From the NCBI RefSeq assembly GCF_021134715.1, contig NC_060023.1, positions 6,386,001 through 6,450,000 of the forward strand: a DNA stretch of 64,000 bases. Direction: 5' to 3'. The notes under the pieces are model-generated. The model ran no database searches, was not told the origin of the DNA, and saw only the letters and a program-made list of their open reading frames with translations. This DNA comes from Daphnia pulex. Taxonomy: Eukaryota > Arthropoda > Branchiopoda > Diplostraca > Daphniidae. Below are positions 12,280 through 23,093 of this stretch, piece by piece. Position numbers and translations under genes: made by a program. Position 1 is the stretch's first letter. Each line of letters opens with the position of its first letter.

Positions 12280-12399
12280 TGTTGTAGTGTCAGTTACTAG
12301 GGGGCTAGGGACTTGTCTCATCCCGCAACCTGGTGGCCGATATCCTGGGGCTAGGCCTCTCAATGCATCAGTTGAAACCAGACACTTAAGACTACATCA
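12280..12399 (+). repeat. 5' LTR
   Basis: It starts TGTTGTAGTGTCAGT and ends ACTACATCA. It is homologous along its length to 17650-17764 and is directly followed by the primer binding site. Confidence 0.9.
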
Positions 12400-12413
12400 T
12401 GGTGTCGGAAGTG
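12400..12413 (+). promoter_or_regulatory. tRNA primer binding site (tRNA-Leu type)
   Basis: TGGTGTCGGAAGTG begins at the base after the 5' LTR. It is complementary, with one mismatch, to the 3' end expected of insect tRNA-Leu including CCA. The tRNA match is from memory of typical Leu tRNAs. Confidence 0.7.
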
Positions 12414-13049
12414 CAAAATTTGTTTTGTAGCTCACGGGTTTGATTGTAAGTTTTGTTGATTGTGCACTGAATTTTGGTGATTTTATGGTGTCGAGATACT
12501 TTTATGCTTCTCGTGGTGTATTTGTGATCTTGGATTGGTACCAGTTATGGTAATTTACTGTACTGTTGGGGCGGCGAGGCTCACATTTGGTTTGCTGGAT
12601 TTGTTACATCCAGTTGTATCTCTCACATTGGTATAGTCTTGTGGTCTCTGTTCAGTGTGGATGGTGTATGTTCCCGCTCGCTCAGCTTGACGGACATTTA
12701 CAAATCTCGAGTTTCGACCTCCCTTCCCTAGGTGTCGTATTGATTGAGTAGCTCCCCCCTACCCACCCTCCCTCTCGCTACGACAAGTAGCTTTAGGCCT
12801 AATAATGGCGACTTTGAGAGGGTGTGAAGACTGCTTCAGCAGACAGCTTGGCACTCCCGTTAGTGGACGACGATTCAAGCTGCTCTCCCCATCTTTTCAC
12901 ATGTTTAAGTGCCCGTCGTGTAATATTGTGTGTGCGTGTCAGTGACTTATTCTAAAAATAAAAATCTGTTGAAACTCTGAAAGAAAGTGCATATTCATTT
13001 CTCTCGCGAGAATGAACAGTGTACTTATTTTACTTTTGATTGTGAACTG

Positions 13050-13643
13050 GTTTTTATCGTCATGGCGTCTCCTTTTTGTCCCCCAATCTCGCTGCGGAGT
13101 GGAAAATGTGGCGGCGTCAGTTCGAATATTACATTTTAGCCACTCGCAAAGCGGAAAAAGACGAAGAAGTTCTTGTTGGTGTCTAATTACTCTTCTCGGG
13201 GTGAAAGGCCTAAAAATCTTCGACACTTTTGTATTTGCAACGGCTGGGGATGAGAAGAAAACCAGCCAGTGCTGGACAAGTTCAATGGCCATTTTGAACC
13301 CCTCAAAAGTGAAGTTTTTGAGCGCTTTAAGTTTTTGCGTCGCCATCAGCAACCTGGTGAATCTTTTGACTCCTGGATCGTGTGTCTCAGAGGCATGGTG
13401 AAAGGGTGTAACTATGGTGTGTCGGTTGAGTCTGTTCTTCGCGATCAAATCGTACTGGGTGTGGCAGACTCTCAAACGCGTGAAAATTTTTTGTTTGAGA
13501 AATCTTTGGATCTTGCGAAGGCGTGTGATATTGTTCGGGCTTGTGAGGCGTCACGGGCACAGCTCTCGCAAATGGCATCTGATTTGAACATTTGCCGACC
13601 AGAGGATTCGGTACATCATTTTGCTGACAAGAGTGCTAAATGA
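13050..13643 (+). pseudogene. gag of the gypsy element (capsid region), frameshifted
   Basis: The gag region starts near 13062 and is read in at least three frames. The longest part is 13269-13643, whose FEPLKSEVFERFKFLRRHQQ and the SFDSWI segment are typical of Ty3/gypsy capsid proteins. The upstream part, with FEYYILATRKAEKDEEVLVG, lies in another frame with an internal TAG. Gag would form the particle that packages element RNA. A stop at 13641-13643 separates it from the zinc-knuckle part. Confidence 0.85.
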
Positions 13644-13694
13644 TTTCCGGGCGCTGGTGTAGGGACAAGACAAAAAACTTATAGTGGTGGTGCA

Positions 13695-14219
13695 ATGCCG
13701 AAACTTTTTTATTGTAGTGGTTCCGGACGGCAGCATGCGAAAAACCAGTGTCCAGCTTTTCATGTCACGTGTTTTTCGTGTGGCGATAAGGGCCATTTCT
13801 CGCTTCGTTGCCCTAATCGCCACCAGCATTCTGGATCTCGTGCTTCACCTAATACATCTGTGATACATCCTGAAATTCATCCCGCTCAAAAGGGAACCAA
13901 GATGCAGCTTCATTTTGTGGAGGAGACAGATAATAAACCAGGAGGAGGCTCTGTGGAGGAGTATGTTTTTCGTGAATTGCGCCATGAACAATATTCGGCG
14001 TCTTCAGCGAGTGAGTGGAGTGAAATTTTGACGATGGATGGAGTCAAAGTGACTTTTAAACTTGATTTGGGAGCTTCGTGCAATGTTCTCCCCCAGGAAA
14101 TCTTTCTCCGATTACCAGCCAGACGTCAACGACTTCGACCAGGACCTCGTCTTCGTCGCTACGGGGCCAAACACGGTTACTTATCGGTCCTGGGTGTCCA
14201 CACGGCAAAAGTGTTGTGA
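13695..14219 (+). pseudogene. Nucleocapsid zinc knuckle and protease region
   Basis: Near residue 28 the frame contains CFSCGDKGHFSLRC, a complete CCHC zinc knuckle that binds RNA. The preceding knuckle is damaged, because its second cysteine is Ser. Further on, LDLGASCNVLP is the aspartic protease active site, but the expected Thr or Ser after Asp is Leu, so the protease should be inactive. The C-terminal part after about 14110 is out of the original frame. It lies between gag and reverse transcriptase, in the usual order. Confidence 0.85.
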
Positions 14220-14319
14220 AATGGTACTGTGCATATCGTAGATTTCGTCGTGGTGCATGAACCTGGCCAGTTGTCAATTTTGGATCTCCCGTCATGTTAA
14301 CGACTTAATCTTATCAAGC

Positions 14320-15580
14320 GTGATCACTTGATTCAGCCGGAAGTTTCTTCTCGTGTTCCTGAAGTTGTCACGGAATTCTTCGATGTTTTAACGGGACTTG
14401 GAAAATTGCCGGTGGAACATACTATCAAGTTGAGTACGGGCAGTAATGCAGTGGATCCAGTTATTTCTGCTGCAGGAAGACTTCCGTTCTGACTGGAGGA
14501 GACAGTGCGCAAGAAGCTGGACCGAATGGTGGACGATGGCATCATAATTCCTGTATCTGAGCCAACTGATTGGGTGAGCCGCATGTTGGTTGTCAGCAAA
14601 GCAGATGGTGACGTTCGCATCGTCCTTGATCCTTCTAATTTAAACAAGACTGTTCTTCGTCCACATTTCTCGGTCCCTACCGTCGTGCAGTTGCTTGCAA
14701 AAATTGGCAAAGCAAAGTTTTTCTGCAGTCTAGATGCAGCGCAGGGTTTTTATCAAATTCCCTTATCGGAGGAGTCGTCCTATTTGTTCACCATGGCTAC
14801 GCTCTGGGGTCGATACCACTTTCTTCGCTTGCCCTTTGGGTTAAAATCTGCACTGGAAGTGTATTTACACACTATGTCGGAGCTGTTTGGTGATCTTAGT
14901 GGTGTTATTATCTACTTTGATGAATTTTTAGTCACAGGCGAGTCCATGGAAGAACTTCAGTCGAATTTACGCCAAGTTCTTCTCCGGTGCCGGCAACACG
15001 ATCTGAAACTTCAACTTAAAAAGTGTAAATTTTTTCTTCAAGAAGTGCCTTGGCTTCGGCACGTTATTGGGGATGTTGTCGTCAAAGTGGATCCCTCTAA
15101 GGTTGAAGCAATTGTTAATATGCCAGAACCCTCAGACAAAGCGCGTTGATTCGTCTACTCGGAATGGCTTTCTACTTGGATAAATTCTGTCGAAATCTGG
15201 CTGGTTTAACGCGTCCTCTTCGTGATTTGTTAAAGGACTCGTCTACCTGGATCTGGGAGGAGCAACAGAGAGCAGAATTTGTCAAGCTGAAAGAATCCAT
15301 GTCGTCTTTGCCGGCTTTGCGGCGTTTCGATTTGAGTCTCCCAGCTGTATTGTCGGTCGACGCTTCGCTAACTGGACTGGGAGCTGTGTTGCTGCAAAAT
15401 GGTCAGCCCGTCGCGTTTTCGTCAACGTCTCTCACCCCAACTCAACAGAGATACTGCCAAATTGAAAAAGAGCTGCATGCTGTGCAATTTGGATGATTGC
15501 GGTTTAAGCAATATATATTTGGTCAACACATCCAGGTGGAGTCTGATCACAAACCGCTAATTGGTCTTTTGGACTAATCA
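14320..15580 (+). pseudogene. Reverse transcriptase and RNase H of the gypsy element
   Basis: The longest frame is 14505-15149. It carries the RT hallmarks VDDGIIIPVSEPTDWVSRM, then SLDAAQGFYQIPL, LRLPFGLKSA and YFDEFLV. The last replaces the usual second Asp of the YxDD box by Glu. A one-base shift near 15146 starts the next frame (15146-15496), which covers the connection domain and RNase H: LSVDASLTGLGAVL and QIEKELHAV supply the Asp and Glu positions. A stop near 15496 and another at about 15576 break the RNase H end. The protein would copy element RNA into DNA in the particle. Confidence 0.9.
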
Positions 15581-16760
15581 GTGGCCGAGTGCATCCCTCA
15601 CATTCAGAGGATGCGATTACAGCTTCAAAGTTTTGATTTTCATCTTGTTTATAAACCTGGAAAAGAACTCTTTATTGCGGATGCTCTAAGCAGGGCTCAC
15701 TTGCCTGCTTTGTTTACTGATGATGTAACGGAGGGTTGTCAGGAACAGGTTCATGCTCTTTTAGACCATATCATCCCTCTTCATGATACTCGTTATCGTT
15801 ATGTTCAAGCAACTGATGCGGATCCTGCGTTGAAATTAATCAAGGAGCTGCTCGTGACTGGATGGCCAGAAAAGAAGAGTCATTGTCCGCTTTCGGCTCG
15901 GCCCTTTTTGAATGTTCGTCATTCTCTTATCGAAGCGGACGGAATTCTTCTGTATGGGGAAAGGCTTGTTGTCCCAGTGTCGTTGAGAAGAGAAGCAATG
16001 GATGGTATCCATTTTGATCATTTTTGGGAAGTGAAATGTGTCAGAAGAGCCAAATCTTCTGTCTACTGGCCCGGTTGTGATGATCAGATTCGCAACATGG
16101 TGGCTAGCTGCTCATAATGTCAAGAAATCGTCGTAAAAATCCGGCATTGCCTCTCTTCCCCACCCGCCTCCCGATTCATCCTTTACGGATGGTTTCTGCG
16201 GACATTTTTCAATTTGGTGGTGTTCATTACCTGCTGTTGGTGGATGAGTACAGCAAGTGGCCGTGTGTGGCGAGACTCCGTACGCTCACGTCCGCCTCCA
16301 CCATTGAAGCTTGATGGATTTTTCGCCTATTTTTGGACTTCGGAGGAGATCTTGTCTGATAATGGGAAGCAGTTCGACTGTGTTGAATTCAATCGTTTTT
16401 GTGTTTCCCGTCAAGTTCGTCACGTTACTTACAGTCCGGAGTTTCCGCAATCTAATGGCCTGGCGGAGCGACGCATCCAGACGGTGAAGATGTCGATGCT
16501 GAAAATGTTCCAGGATGGCAAGACATTGTGGGAAGTTTTGGCAGCAGTCCGCTCTACTCCAGTATCGGATCAGTTGCCGTCTCCGTCTGTTCTCCTGCAA
16601 GGCCGTCATCTTCGTGTTTCACTTCCGTTCCTACCCTCTGCTCTCACTCCAAGGCTGATTCCTCGTTGTTTGTTCAGCAGCAGTTGCGCCGACGTCAAGG
16701 AGAGGCTCATTTTCAGAATGTGCGCCGCACTAATGCTCTCTCTTCTGCCCTGGTTGTAGG
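15581..16760 (+). pseudogene. Integrase of the gypsy element, in pieces
   Basis: 15581-16117 reads as the RNase H end (LVYKPGKELFIADALSRA) and the N-terminal zinc-binding domain of integrase. After a stop at 16115-16117 the catalytic core continues at 16117-16314 and then, in another frame, at 16214-16759. The three acidic positions are still visible in context: VSADIFQF, LSDNGKQF and NGLAERRIQT. Two frame changes and the stop make it non-functional. Integrase would insert the copied DNA into the genome. Confidence 0.9.
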
Positions 16761-17649
16761 CCAGCGTGTAAGGGCTTGTGTAAACTCTCGATGGCAAAAG
16801 GGTGCAGTCGAAAAGGTGTGTCGAGCCGAATTCCTACTTAGTCCGTCTATCGGATGGCCGACTATTTCGTCGAACGCGTTGGGCCATTAATATCGATTAT
16901 TCTTCGTCTTCGTCGCTACTGGAGTCTCATCAGCCTTTCCCGGGACCAGTTCCGGATCGGGTGATGTCTTTACCTACGTCGGAGCAGCCTGCACCAGTGT
17001 GTGGGCCGCCTCTTTCGGCTGTTCTTCCGGGGGGCTGTTCTACTCCTTTGAGGGGTGCTTCTTCGTCTCTCGCTGTGCGGCCTGCCCGTTCCAGTCCGGT
17101 GGCTGTTTCGGTTCCATCTGTTGCCCCTTTGGACAGCTGTCGTACTCCTTTGAGCAGTGCTGTTTCGACCTGAGTTTTGCAACCTGTTTGTTCCGGTCCA
17201 GTGTTAGAGGTCTTGCCGGATAGCCCGGTCGTTGGTGATGCTGTGGGTGTGCGTGGTCCAGCGCGAAATGTTCCTGCCCCGTTATTCACTCGTTCCGGCC
17301 GGCAGTATTCCCGTCCAGTCGACACCCGATAGTGGCCATTGTTGTCTTGGTTCGCTGCAGTGTGGTTCACTTTTGCTGTTTGATTTCTTTTCTATTTCTA
17401 TTTCTTTTTTCTTGCTCTCCTCGTCATTTTACGCTTTCATTTGCCTTTTCGTCATCGCTCGCAATCACCGTCTTGTTCTCTGTGTTAGTCTTTTCATTGT
17501 TCGTCTTCATTACTTGTCATATTTCTTTTCATAGTTCGCATTCATGTTTGTCGTTGCTGTCTTTCTTGCCCCTTTTCTTTTTCCTTTTCCTAAGCTTTGC
17601 ATTGGTTCTCTTCCTTCTATTGGTTTTGCATTTCCGTGTCGGGGGAAGA
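16760..17649 (+). other. Integrase C-terminal tail and pyrimidine-rich 3' end
   Basis: 16802-17173 continues the pol tail with SDGRLFRRTRWAINID and then a long Ser/Pro-rich segment. Bases 17370-17640 are strongly T and C rich. The minus-strand copy at 10870-11100 has the same design, so this is a family feature. The polypurine tract GGGGGAAGA ends at 17649. Confidence 0.75.
17641..17649 (+). promoter_or_regulatory. Polypurine tract
   Basis: GGGGGAAGA abuts the first base of the 3' LTR. It is the expected plus-strand primer site. Confidence 0.8.
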
Positions 17650-17764
17650 TGTTGTAGTGTCAGTTACTAGGGGGCTTGGGACTTGTCTCATACCGCCACC
17701 TGGTGACCGATATGGCTAGCCCTCTCAATACGTCAGTTGAAACCAGACACTTAAGACTACAACA
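17650..17764 (+). repeat. 3' LTR
   Basis: It starts TGTTGTAGT and ends ACTACAACA, a perfect 9-base terminal inverted pair. It is homologous to the 5' LTR at 12280-12399. Confidence 0.9.
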
Positions 17765-19300
17765 GGTGGTTTTAGCGTTCGGAAAGATCGATGGTGCTTC
17801 AATCTGAATCATCGGAAACTACGTGATATTTTTCTAAAATTAAGTTATTATTCCGTTAAATCAATGCGATCAATATTTTCCCCTAAATTTTAGTTTAAAT
17901 AACCGAAAAATGCAATTAAAATAAATACGGTATCAGTAGGGTACGAAAAATATAAATCAATGCCACGTCCTCTTATTTTTCAAAACACTTTCGACAAAAA
18001 GTCTTATTTTAACATATGTTAAAAAACTATTATTAAAAAAATTTATTCTGGATAAAGACGGCGGCAAAGTTTGTTCGTTTTGGCGTGGAATGCTACTATA
18101 TTCGTTCTGGCGTCTAATTATACGCTAGGTTCTAGCTCGATATTCAGGTCTCAAAAACATGTATTGAAGACGATCACGCTCACGTCAGATAGCTTTAAGC
18201 AGACCAACATAAACAACATGAGAGAGTTTCGGGAGAGAAAAGACAAAACAGGGTTGCAATATTTTCTAATAACATTTTCAACAAAAGGTAGGTAATTTAA
18301 GCAGAAAACATCTTGATTATCTTTCAAAACAAAATTCACGCAGCTTGTAGTCATTAAAGATGAGAAATTTTCGTTTACAATCAATGGACGCTCGACGAAT
18401 TATAAGTTATAAAACGTTATAAATGACGTGCGATATATGGATGAAAATACCAACCAAATCCCTTCAGAAGATCTATGAAGGATCGAAGCCAGCAGAAAAC
18501 GTGACCAGTGTGTTGTGTCTTGGTGCGATCATAAGATCGCCAACCGATTAGCACTGTACGCGACCATGGGAAATATAATTACGGAATTTTTTAAAGAGCG
18601 TTCTTTTGTTTTTCAAATAATTTTAAGGCGTAAGATGGGCAGGAGAATAAAGTTATGCCAAAATTATGCCATGATCACATTTATGCCATTATCCGTCCCA
18701 AAGTTTTCGGTGTCAAGAAAATGTTAACATTTTTGTCTAAAGTTAACAAAAAACATCAACATTTTTTTCTTTTTTTCTTAATAAGTGCATTTCTATTCTT
18801 GGAAAACATACTTATGCATGAATTAAGACTTAATTTTTTATGGTTTTAGAAAAATTTAATTTTTAAATGTAAACAACAACAAGTATATTTTCAAGTCTAC
18901 AAAGCAGCAGACGACGTACTTGTTTCTTAAAATTTTGGCTCATTATTTTAATCAGGTTATTTCTTTTATTCTTCATCAATTGCGTTCTACCGCAGGTCCC
19001 TGCGCAACACAACGAAAACGAAAAATGGTGGGAACATAGTACCGAAATTGTAACGGGGTAATATACTTTCCTTTACATTTTTTGCAACCAATCCTATCGT
19101 CGACCATTAAATATGAGCAGAGCTGAACACAATTATGAAAAGAAATCACGGCCAGTTACAAACATGGAACGGATAAACGTACATATTTATGGGGTTACGT
19201 TGGTTGGCTTGGGAAAATGGGACAAGGCTTTTAATTTTTCTTCTTCGATGGTGATACCGCCATACCGGATGTTATATCTTACCTAGGAAATTCGGGATTG
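17765..19300. other. Gene-free AT-rich stretch
   Basis: Several short frames occur on both strands without splice support. Nothing could be assigned. Confidence 0.4.
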
Positions 19301-19302
19301 AG

Positions 19303-19939
19303 CGAAACGAAATGTCTCCTTGCTAAATGTAATTCCCGCCGTCCGTTGGGCTGAAAATGTCCGGTTGAAGCAGAGCAAGTCTTCAACCACTCTCACTGTG
19401 TTCGACAATGCTGTAAACGCAGCATCCGCTCGCCGATTATATTCGTCCCCGGAAAAGCATAATCCCATTGATGCACGAAGGAACTTATACCGACCTTACC
19501 CATTACTGGTATTTAAAGCGACATACGACGGAGATTCCAGACTCCATCGTGTGTCGCTTACAATACAAGGTAAGCTGTTTTTCATTTCATAAAGTATTTC
19601 ATGTCTTATAAACCTTTGCTGCCTCATAAAATGTATACATTTTTTCTTCTCTTTTAAGGTTTAGAAGAGCTAGATGTTCCTTGCGAAAGCCGTGTCAAAA
19701 ATAATGCGAAAAATGTTTGTGCGTCAAGAATAGTCAACAAACTGATTCAACGTGGCTACATGACACGCGAGTGGGGGTAATTTTTAAAAATTAATTTTTC
19801 TTTCAAATTATTAATCTACGTGTTTTTTTTTAAATTCAGTTGTGGGCCACACTTCCATTTGACACAAAACTCCGTGGATAATGAGCGTAATGCTGTTCCT
19901 GGTGGCTTCAATTTTACAGGGCAGCGAAATCGAAAATGA
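19303..19939 (+). CDS. Unrecognised three-exon gene (start uncertain)
   Basis: Exons about 19303-19569, 19659-19776 and 19840-19939 join with matching phases (G|GT, GG|T) and end at TGA 19937-19939. Introns are 89 and 63 bases, with GTAAGC and GTAATT donors and AAG or CAG acceptors. The product is about 160 residues without a certain start. It contains VNAASARRLYSSPEKHNP, LDVPCESRVKNN, IVNKLIQRGYMTREWG and a tail GGFNFTGQRNRK. It is basic and hydrophilic, with no signal peptide or membrane helix. I do not recognise the family. The stop just upstream of 19303 in this frame implies that the first exon lies further left or that the acceptor GATTGAG is used. Confidence 0.5.
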
Positions 19940-20099
19940 TTCAAAAATTGAGAAAAAAAAATATTGTTCCTTCCATAACAGAACATAATTGGAAATAAAA
20001 TAACACATGCTTTTTCAAGTGTGTTATTTCTATTACTCGTGGTAAGTAATTTCTAAATATTGTGTTTGAATGTAAAAGATAAAATTTATTTTATTTCAG

Positions 20100-20329
20100 T
20101 TTGTTGTGTTGAATCCATCAGCACAACATCAAAATCGGATGCCAACCAAATGGCCTATTTTAAGTTGGCGCAAGCTCTGTTCCGAAGAGGCATTGTGGAA
20201 CACTACTCCTACTACATGGAACAGGCGGCAATTAATAGGAACAGAAATCCAAGGAACCCCATCGTATCTCCAAGTGTAGCAGCGAACAGTGAAGTAATGA
20301 AACAGTGGCCAAGAATAACAATTTTCTAA
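20100..20329 (+). CDS. Possible terminal exon, unknown protein
   Basis: After a TTTCAG acceptor at 20094-20099 a frame runs to TAA at 20327-20329. It includes MAYFKLAQALFRRGIVEHYS and a basic Asn/Arg-rich tail. It may be a last exon of the gene at 19303-19939 by alternative splicing, or belong to another gene. No family was recognised. Confidence 0.3.
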
Positions 20330-20484
20330 ACATGTCCCTCTTGCGTCAAAAATCCTTAATTAAGAAGATATGATATGCTCTTATTTTTTTAAATGTCCCT
20401 GCCTACTTCCTAGAATTGAGCAATAGGTGCTTATCACAGTTTATGTTTATTTCATTTCCCTTGAATGTGAGCGATGTTGATCTG

Positions 20485-21019
20485 CTACACTTGGCTGCAC
20501 GCTGTGTACTGGGGTCCCATTTTTAGGTAGGAGTGGAGAAACGCCAATAAATTCTCCCTGGTGTTGTCGATTACTCCAGCAGAGCGCGGTTGCATCACTT
20601 GTTGTGGAAGAGGATCAGGCATCATTTGTTGATCATGAGCTGTGGCCGATGCTGTTTCAACCACACCGTAAATGGGTAAATGTTGTATATTCTGATCCAA
20701 ATCCGGTGCAGCAATGACGGGCAGATCAAGAAGTCGTTGAAATGTAACATTAGTTGGGAAGCCCTCCCTAGGCACTACACACCTCTTCCTGCATAAAGGA
20801 CATGGTAGCTAAAAAAAAGATGAAAGAAATTGAATTGAAAATGGCAAAAATACTTAATTTTCTTAATACCTGATCATTCAAATAAAGATGTTCAACGCAG
20901 CCCGAAATGCAATCCATGCAAAATGTGTGCTGGCAAGGCAGCACTTTCGGTCTCACGTACTTTTCCATGCACACACTGCACGTCAGCATTTCATTAATGT
21001 CATTCAAAATTTGTTCCAT
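20485..21019 (-). CDS. RING finger protein, putative E3 ubiquitin ligase
   Basis: This is a complete two-exon gene. Exon 1 is 21019-20870 (50 codons, ATG start, CAG|GTATTA donor). Exon 2 is 20808-20485, after a TTTTAG acceptor, in phase 0, ending with a stop. The product has about 157 residues. Residues 14 to about 57 form a C3HC4 RING: CSVC, then LPCQHTFCMDC, then CPLC just after the splice site, so the intron splits the domain between the sixth and seventh ligands. RING domains of this kind dock E2 enzymes and promote ubiquitin transfer. The rest is Gln/Pro-rich with no B-box, coiled coil or membrane helix, so it is not a full TRIM protein. The substrate is unknown. Nothing in the neighbourhood suggests a pathway. 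Confidence 0.85.
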
Positions 21020-22150
21020 CTTAAAAAAAAAGGAAAATTAGCAATGGGCAGCAATTTTGGGCTGGGCCAGAGACTTGAGTATGGTGTGATAAGCTCCGAA
21101 AAAAGAAAGAAAGAAAAAAGAGAGGAGTGATGAAACCAAATGGGCAAATGACAAGGTGGTCGGGTCATTTTCCATCATTTGGCTGCACTTCAATCAACAT
21201 TTTCTTCTCTTGTGGTTCGTTTTTTTCCTGATCATAAAATCACGCCATATTTGAATTCGGCGCCAGTGCCAATCGGATTCAAAAACTCGAGGGAGAGCCC
21301 ACCAGAAAAATTTAAAAAAAACGAAAAAGTAAAAAGAGAAAATAAGAGACAATGGCAGGCAGCCCGTTGCTGTTGCTGTGTGTGTAACCTTTCAAGTGTG
21401 AGCTGGAACTTCGTTCTTTTTTTCTTCTTATTCTTTTCTCTAAAGTCAAGAATCGTGCCCTCGCAATCCAACCCAGTCGCACAAAGGGTCGGAACGCACC
21501 ACCACCTCCACACAACAACAACAAGAACCCAAACAAGACGAGAAAAAAAATGAAACGAAGTCCCTCGTTGAAATAATGATTATGGTGGTGCTTCCTTCTG
21601 GGAATTCTTTTTCATCATGAGTCCCTAGAATAAATTCATATAATTAAAATGTGAAATTAAAATATTTTTTTAAAATTCTTTTCACTTCGTTCATAATAGC
21701 TGATGACCATCTGGGGGTGACTCAAATTTACTTCAGTTTTCAAAATTTCTTCTGGCTTGGCCTTTCCTAAACTGTCCTACACAAATTTTAGAAGCCATAT
21801 TTAGTTACAAAAATAATTAGATTTTGTTGGCCAGATAATTAAAGTTTTTCAATCATAAAAACAGTAGCTAATGAATAAGTGAAAATTTAAATAAAATTAC
21901 CACTTCATGCGTACTTCAATTTTCCATTGCTATGGGAGGCGAACAGGATCAACTACAGTTCCCGATGGGTCAATTCTTCATTCTGTGCAAACAATATTGT
22001 TTATTAAAATTACACAATCTAAATAAAAATAAATAGGAAACGTAAAGATATCATGAGGGCTCCCTGAAGAGCACCTAAAACAATATTTTCTATCCGTTTA
22101 TATATTTTAGGTAGAACAAAGGCTATAAAAGGCAGATAGAGCGCTATAAA
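21020..22150. other. Gene-free stretch
   Basis: Purine-rich and pyrimidine-rich tracts produce shadow frames on both strands. No supported gene was found. Confidence 0.4.
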
Positions 22151-22157
22151 AACTACT

Positions 22158-22317
22158 TTTACTTACCACATTTTGCTTTGAATTGTTTTGGCCCCTCAGC
22201 TGATCTTCTAATTCCATCAAAAATCTTAAATTCCGTAGTGGGAACTTCCCTTCTTCAATAGTTGCCGGCACCTTCATCCAAACGATCATCTTCTTCTCTC
22301 TCAGTAATTTCCGCCAT
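22158..22317 (-). pseudogene. Possible first exon with one internal stop
   Basis: From an ATG at 22317 with a good context (AAGATGG) the frame reads MAEITEREEDDRLDEGAGNY. It then meets TGA and continues open to a TGTG|GTAAGT donor. The acidic start followed by a basic segment looks exon-like, but no downstream exon was found. It is either a dead first exon or chance. Confidence 0.25.
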
Positions 22318-22319
22318 CT

Positions 22320-23090
22320 TCAAATTTGTAGCCAACGCAGTTGACCCAGGATTTTCGGCTGTGAATTGTCTATGATTAACCAGAAAATAAATTAAAGATT
22401 ATTAACTGTGGGATTTATAAAAATCAAATAGAGAATTAAGCGACCCTCTCTCTCTCTTTCATGCACGTCAGCATCAACGGCACTAATGCTTTTGCTTTTC
22501 TCCCTTCAAAAATGTTTCTACATCTTATCTGGGCTACATTTGTGCGAAAACCAAGAATATGTTCTAGCTATAGCTACCTGGCTACCTACTAGCGTAGAAT
22601 TAGTGATATCGCATATTTTCCCTCCTCTGTATATTAAATTCTGGCCAACTGTCGGGGGTTTTCAGTGTGGATCTTTGCTTTACGGACATATTTACGTCCT
22701 GTCCCGGCTTTTTATGCCCAAATTAAAAATAATGCCAAGGTATAGAAAACTTTTAATTTGGTCTACGGAGGGGAGCGGGTTTGGTTAATTGTTTTTCCTT
22801 TTTTTTGTTTGTCCTTTTCCAGGTCGACTTCACCTTAACCATTGGTCGTAAATCAAACTAAGTGCTCAATCGAAAAATTCCAGACTAGGATTGCGTAGAA
22901 TAAATTTAATTGTTAGCGTCTTAGTTGACAAACATAATTTAACTCCCGAATTTAAAAATCTCGTGGTCTGGTTGGAAAGCTTTAAAATAACGCTGAAAAA
23001 TACCAAGGTGCTGGGTTGAGCCTCAACCCAAAAGTTGTGCTGTCCGGTAGGGGTGCAGTAAATGACTGCGTCATACGGAATAAGAAGGAG
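22320..23090. other. Gene-free stretch with a short (CT)n run
   Basis: A CT repeat lies at about 22444-22458. No exon could be supported. Confidence 0.4.
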
Positions 23091-23093
23091 GTA

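Larger units (their letters stand above)
12280..17764 (+). mobile_element. Full-length, broken Ty3/gypsy LTR retrotransposon
   Basis: The element is 5.5 kb. It is bounded by LTRs of 120 and 115 bases that begin TGTTGTAGT and end ACTACATCA or ACTACAACA. A primer binding site and polypurine tract sit in the right places. The gene order is gag, zinc knuckle, protease, reverse transcriptase, RNase H, integrase, as in Ty3/gypsy elements. Every open frame is interrupted by stops or shifts, so it cannot act alone. The two LTRs differ at about a dozen positions plus gaps, so insertion was not recent. Flanks are GTTGG on the left and GGTGG on the right, which might be a decayed 5-base target duplication. 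No envelope gene is present. The frame at 17332-17670 is a product of the pyrimidine-rich end. Confidence 0.93.

Noticed and set aside
17332-17670. 112-codon very hydrophobic frame before the 3' LTR, possible envelope-like protein
   Set aside because: It is created by T/C-rich sequence and runs through the polypurine tract into the LTR. There is no signal or glycosylation pattern.
21179-21553. 124-codon plus-strand frame with Lys-rich and Thr/His-rich parts
   Set aside because: Simple-sequence composition and equally long antisense frames.
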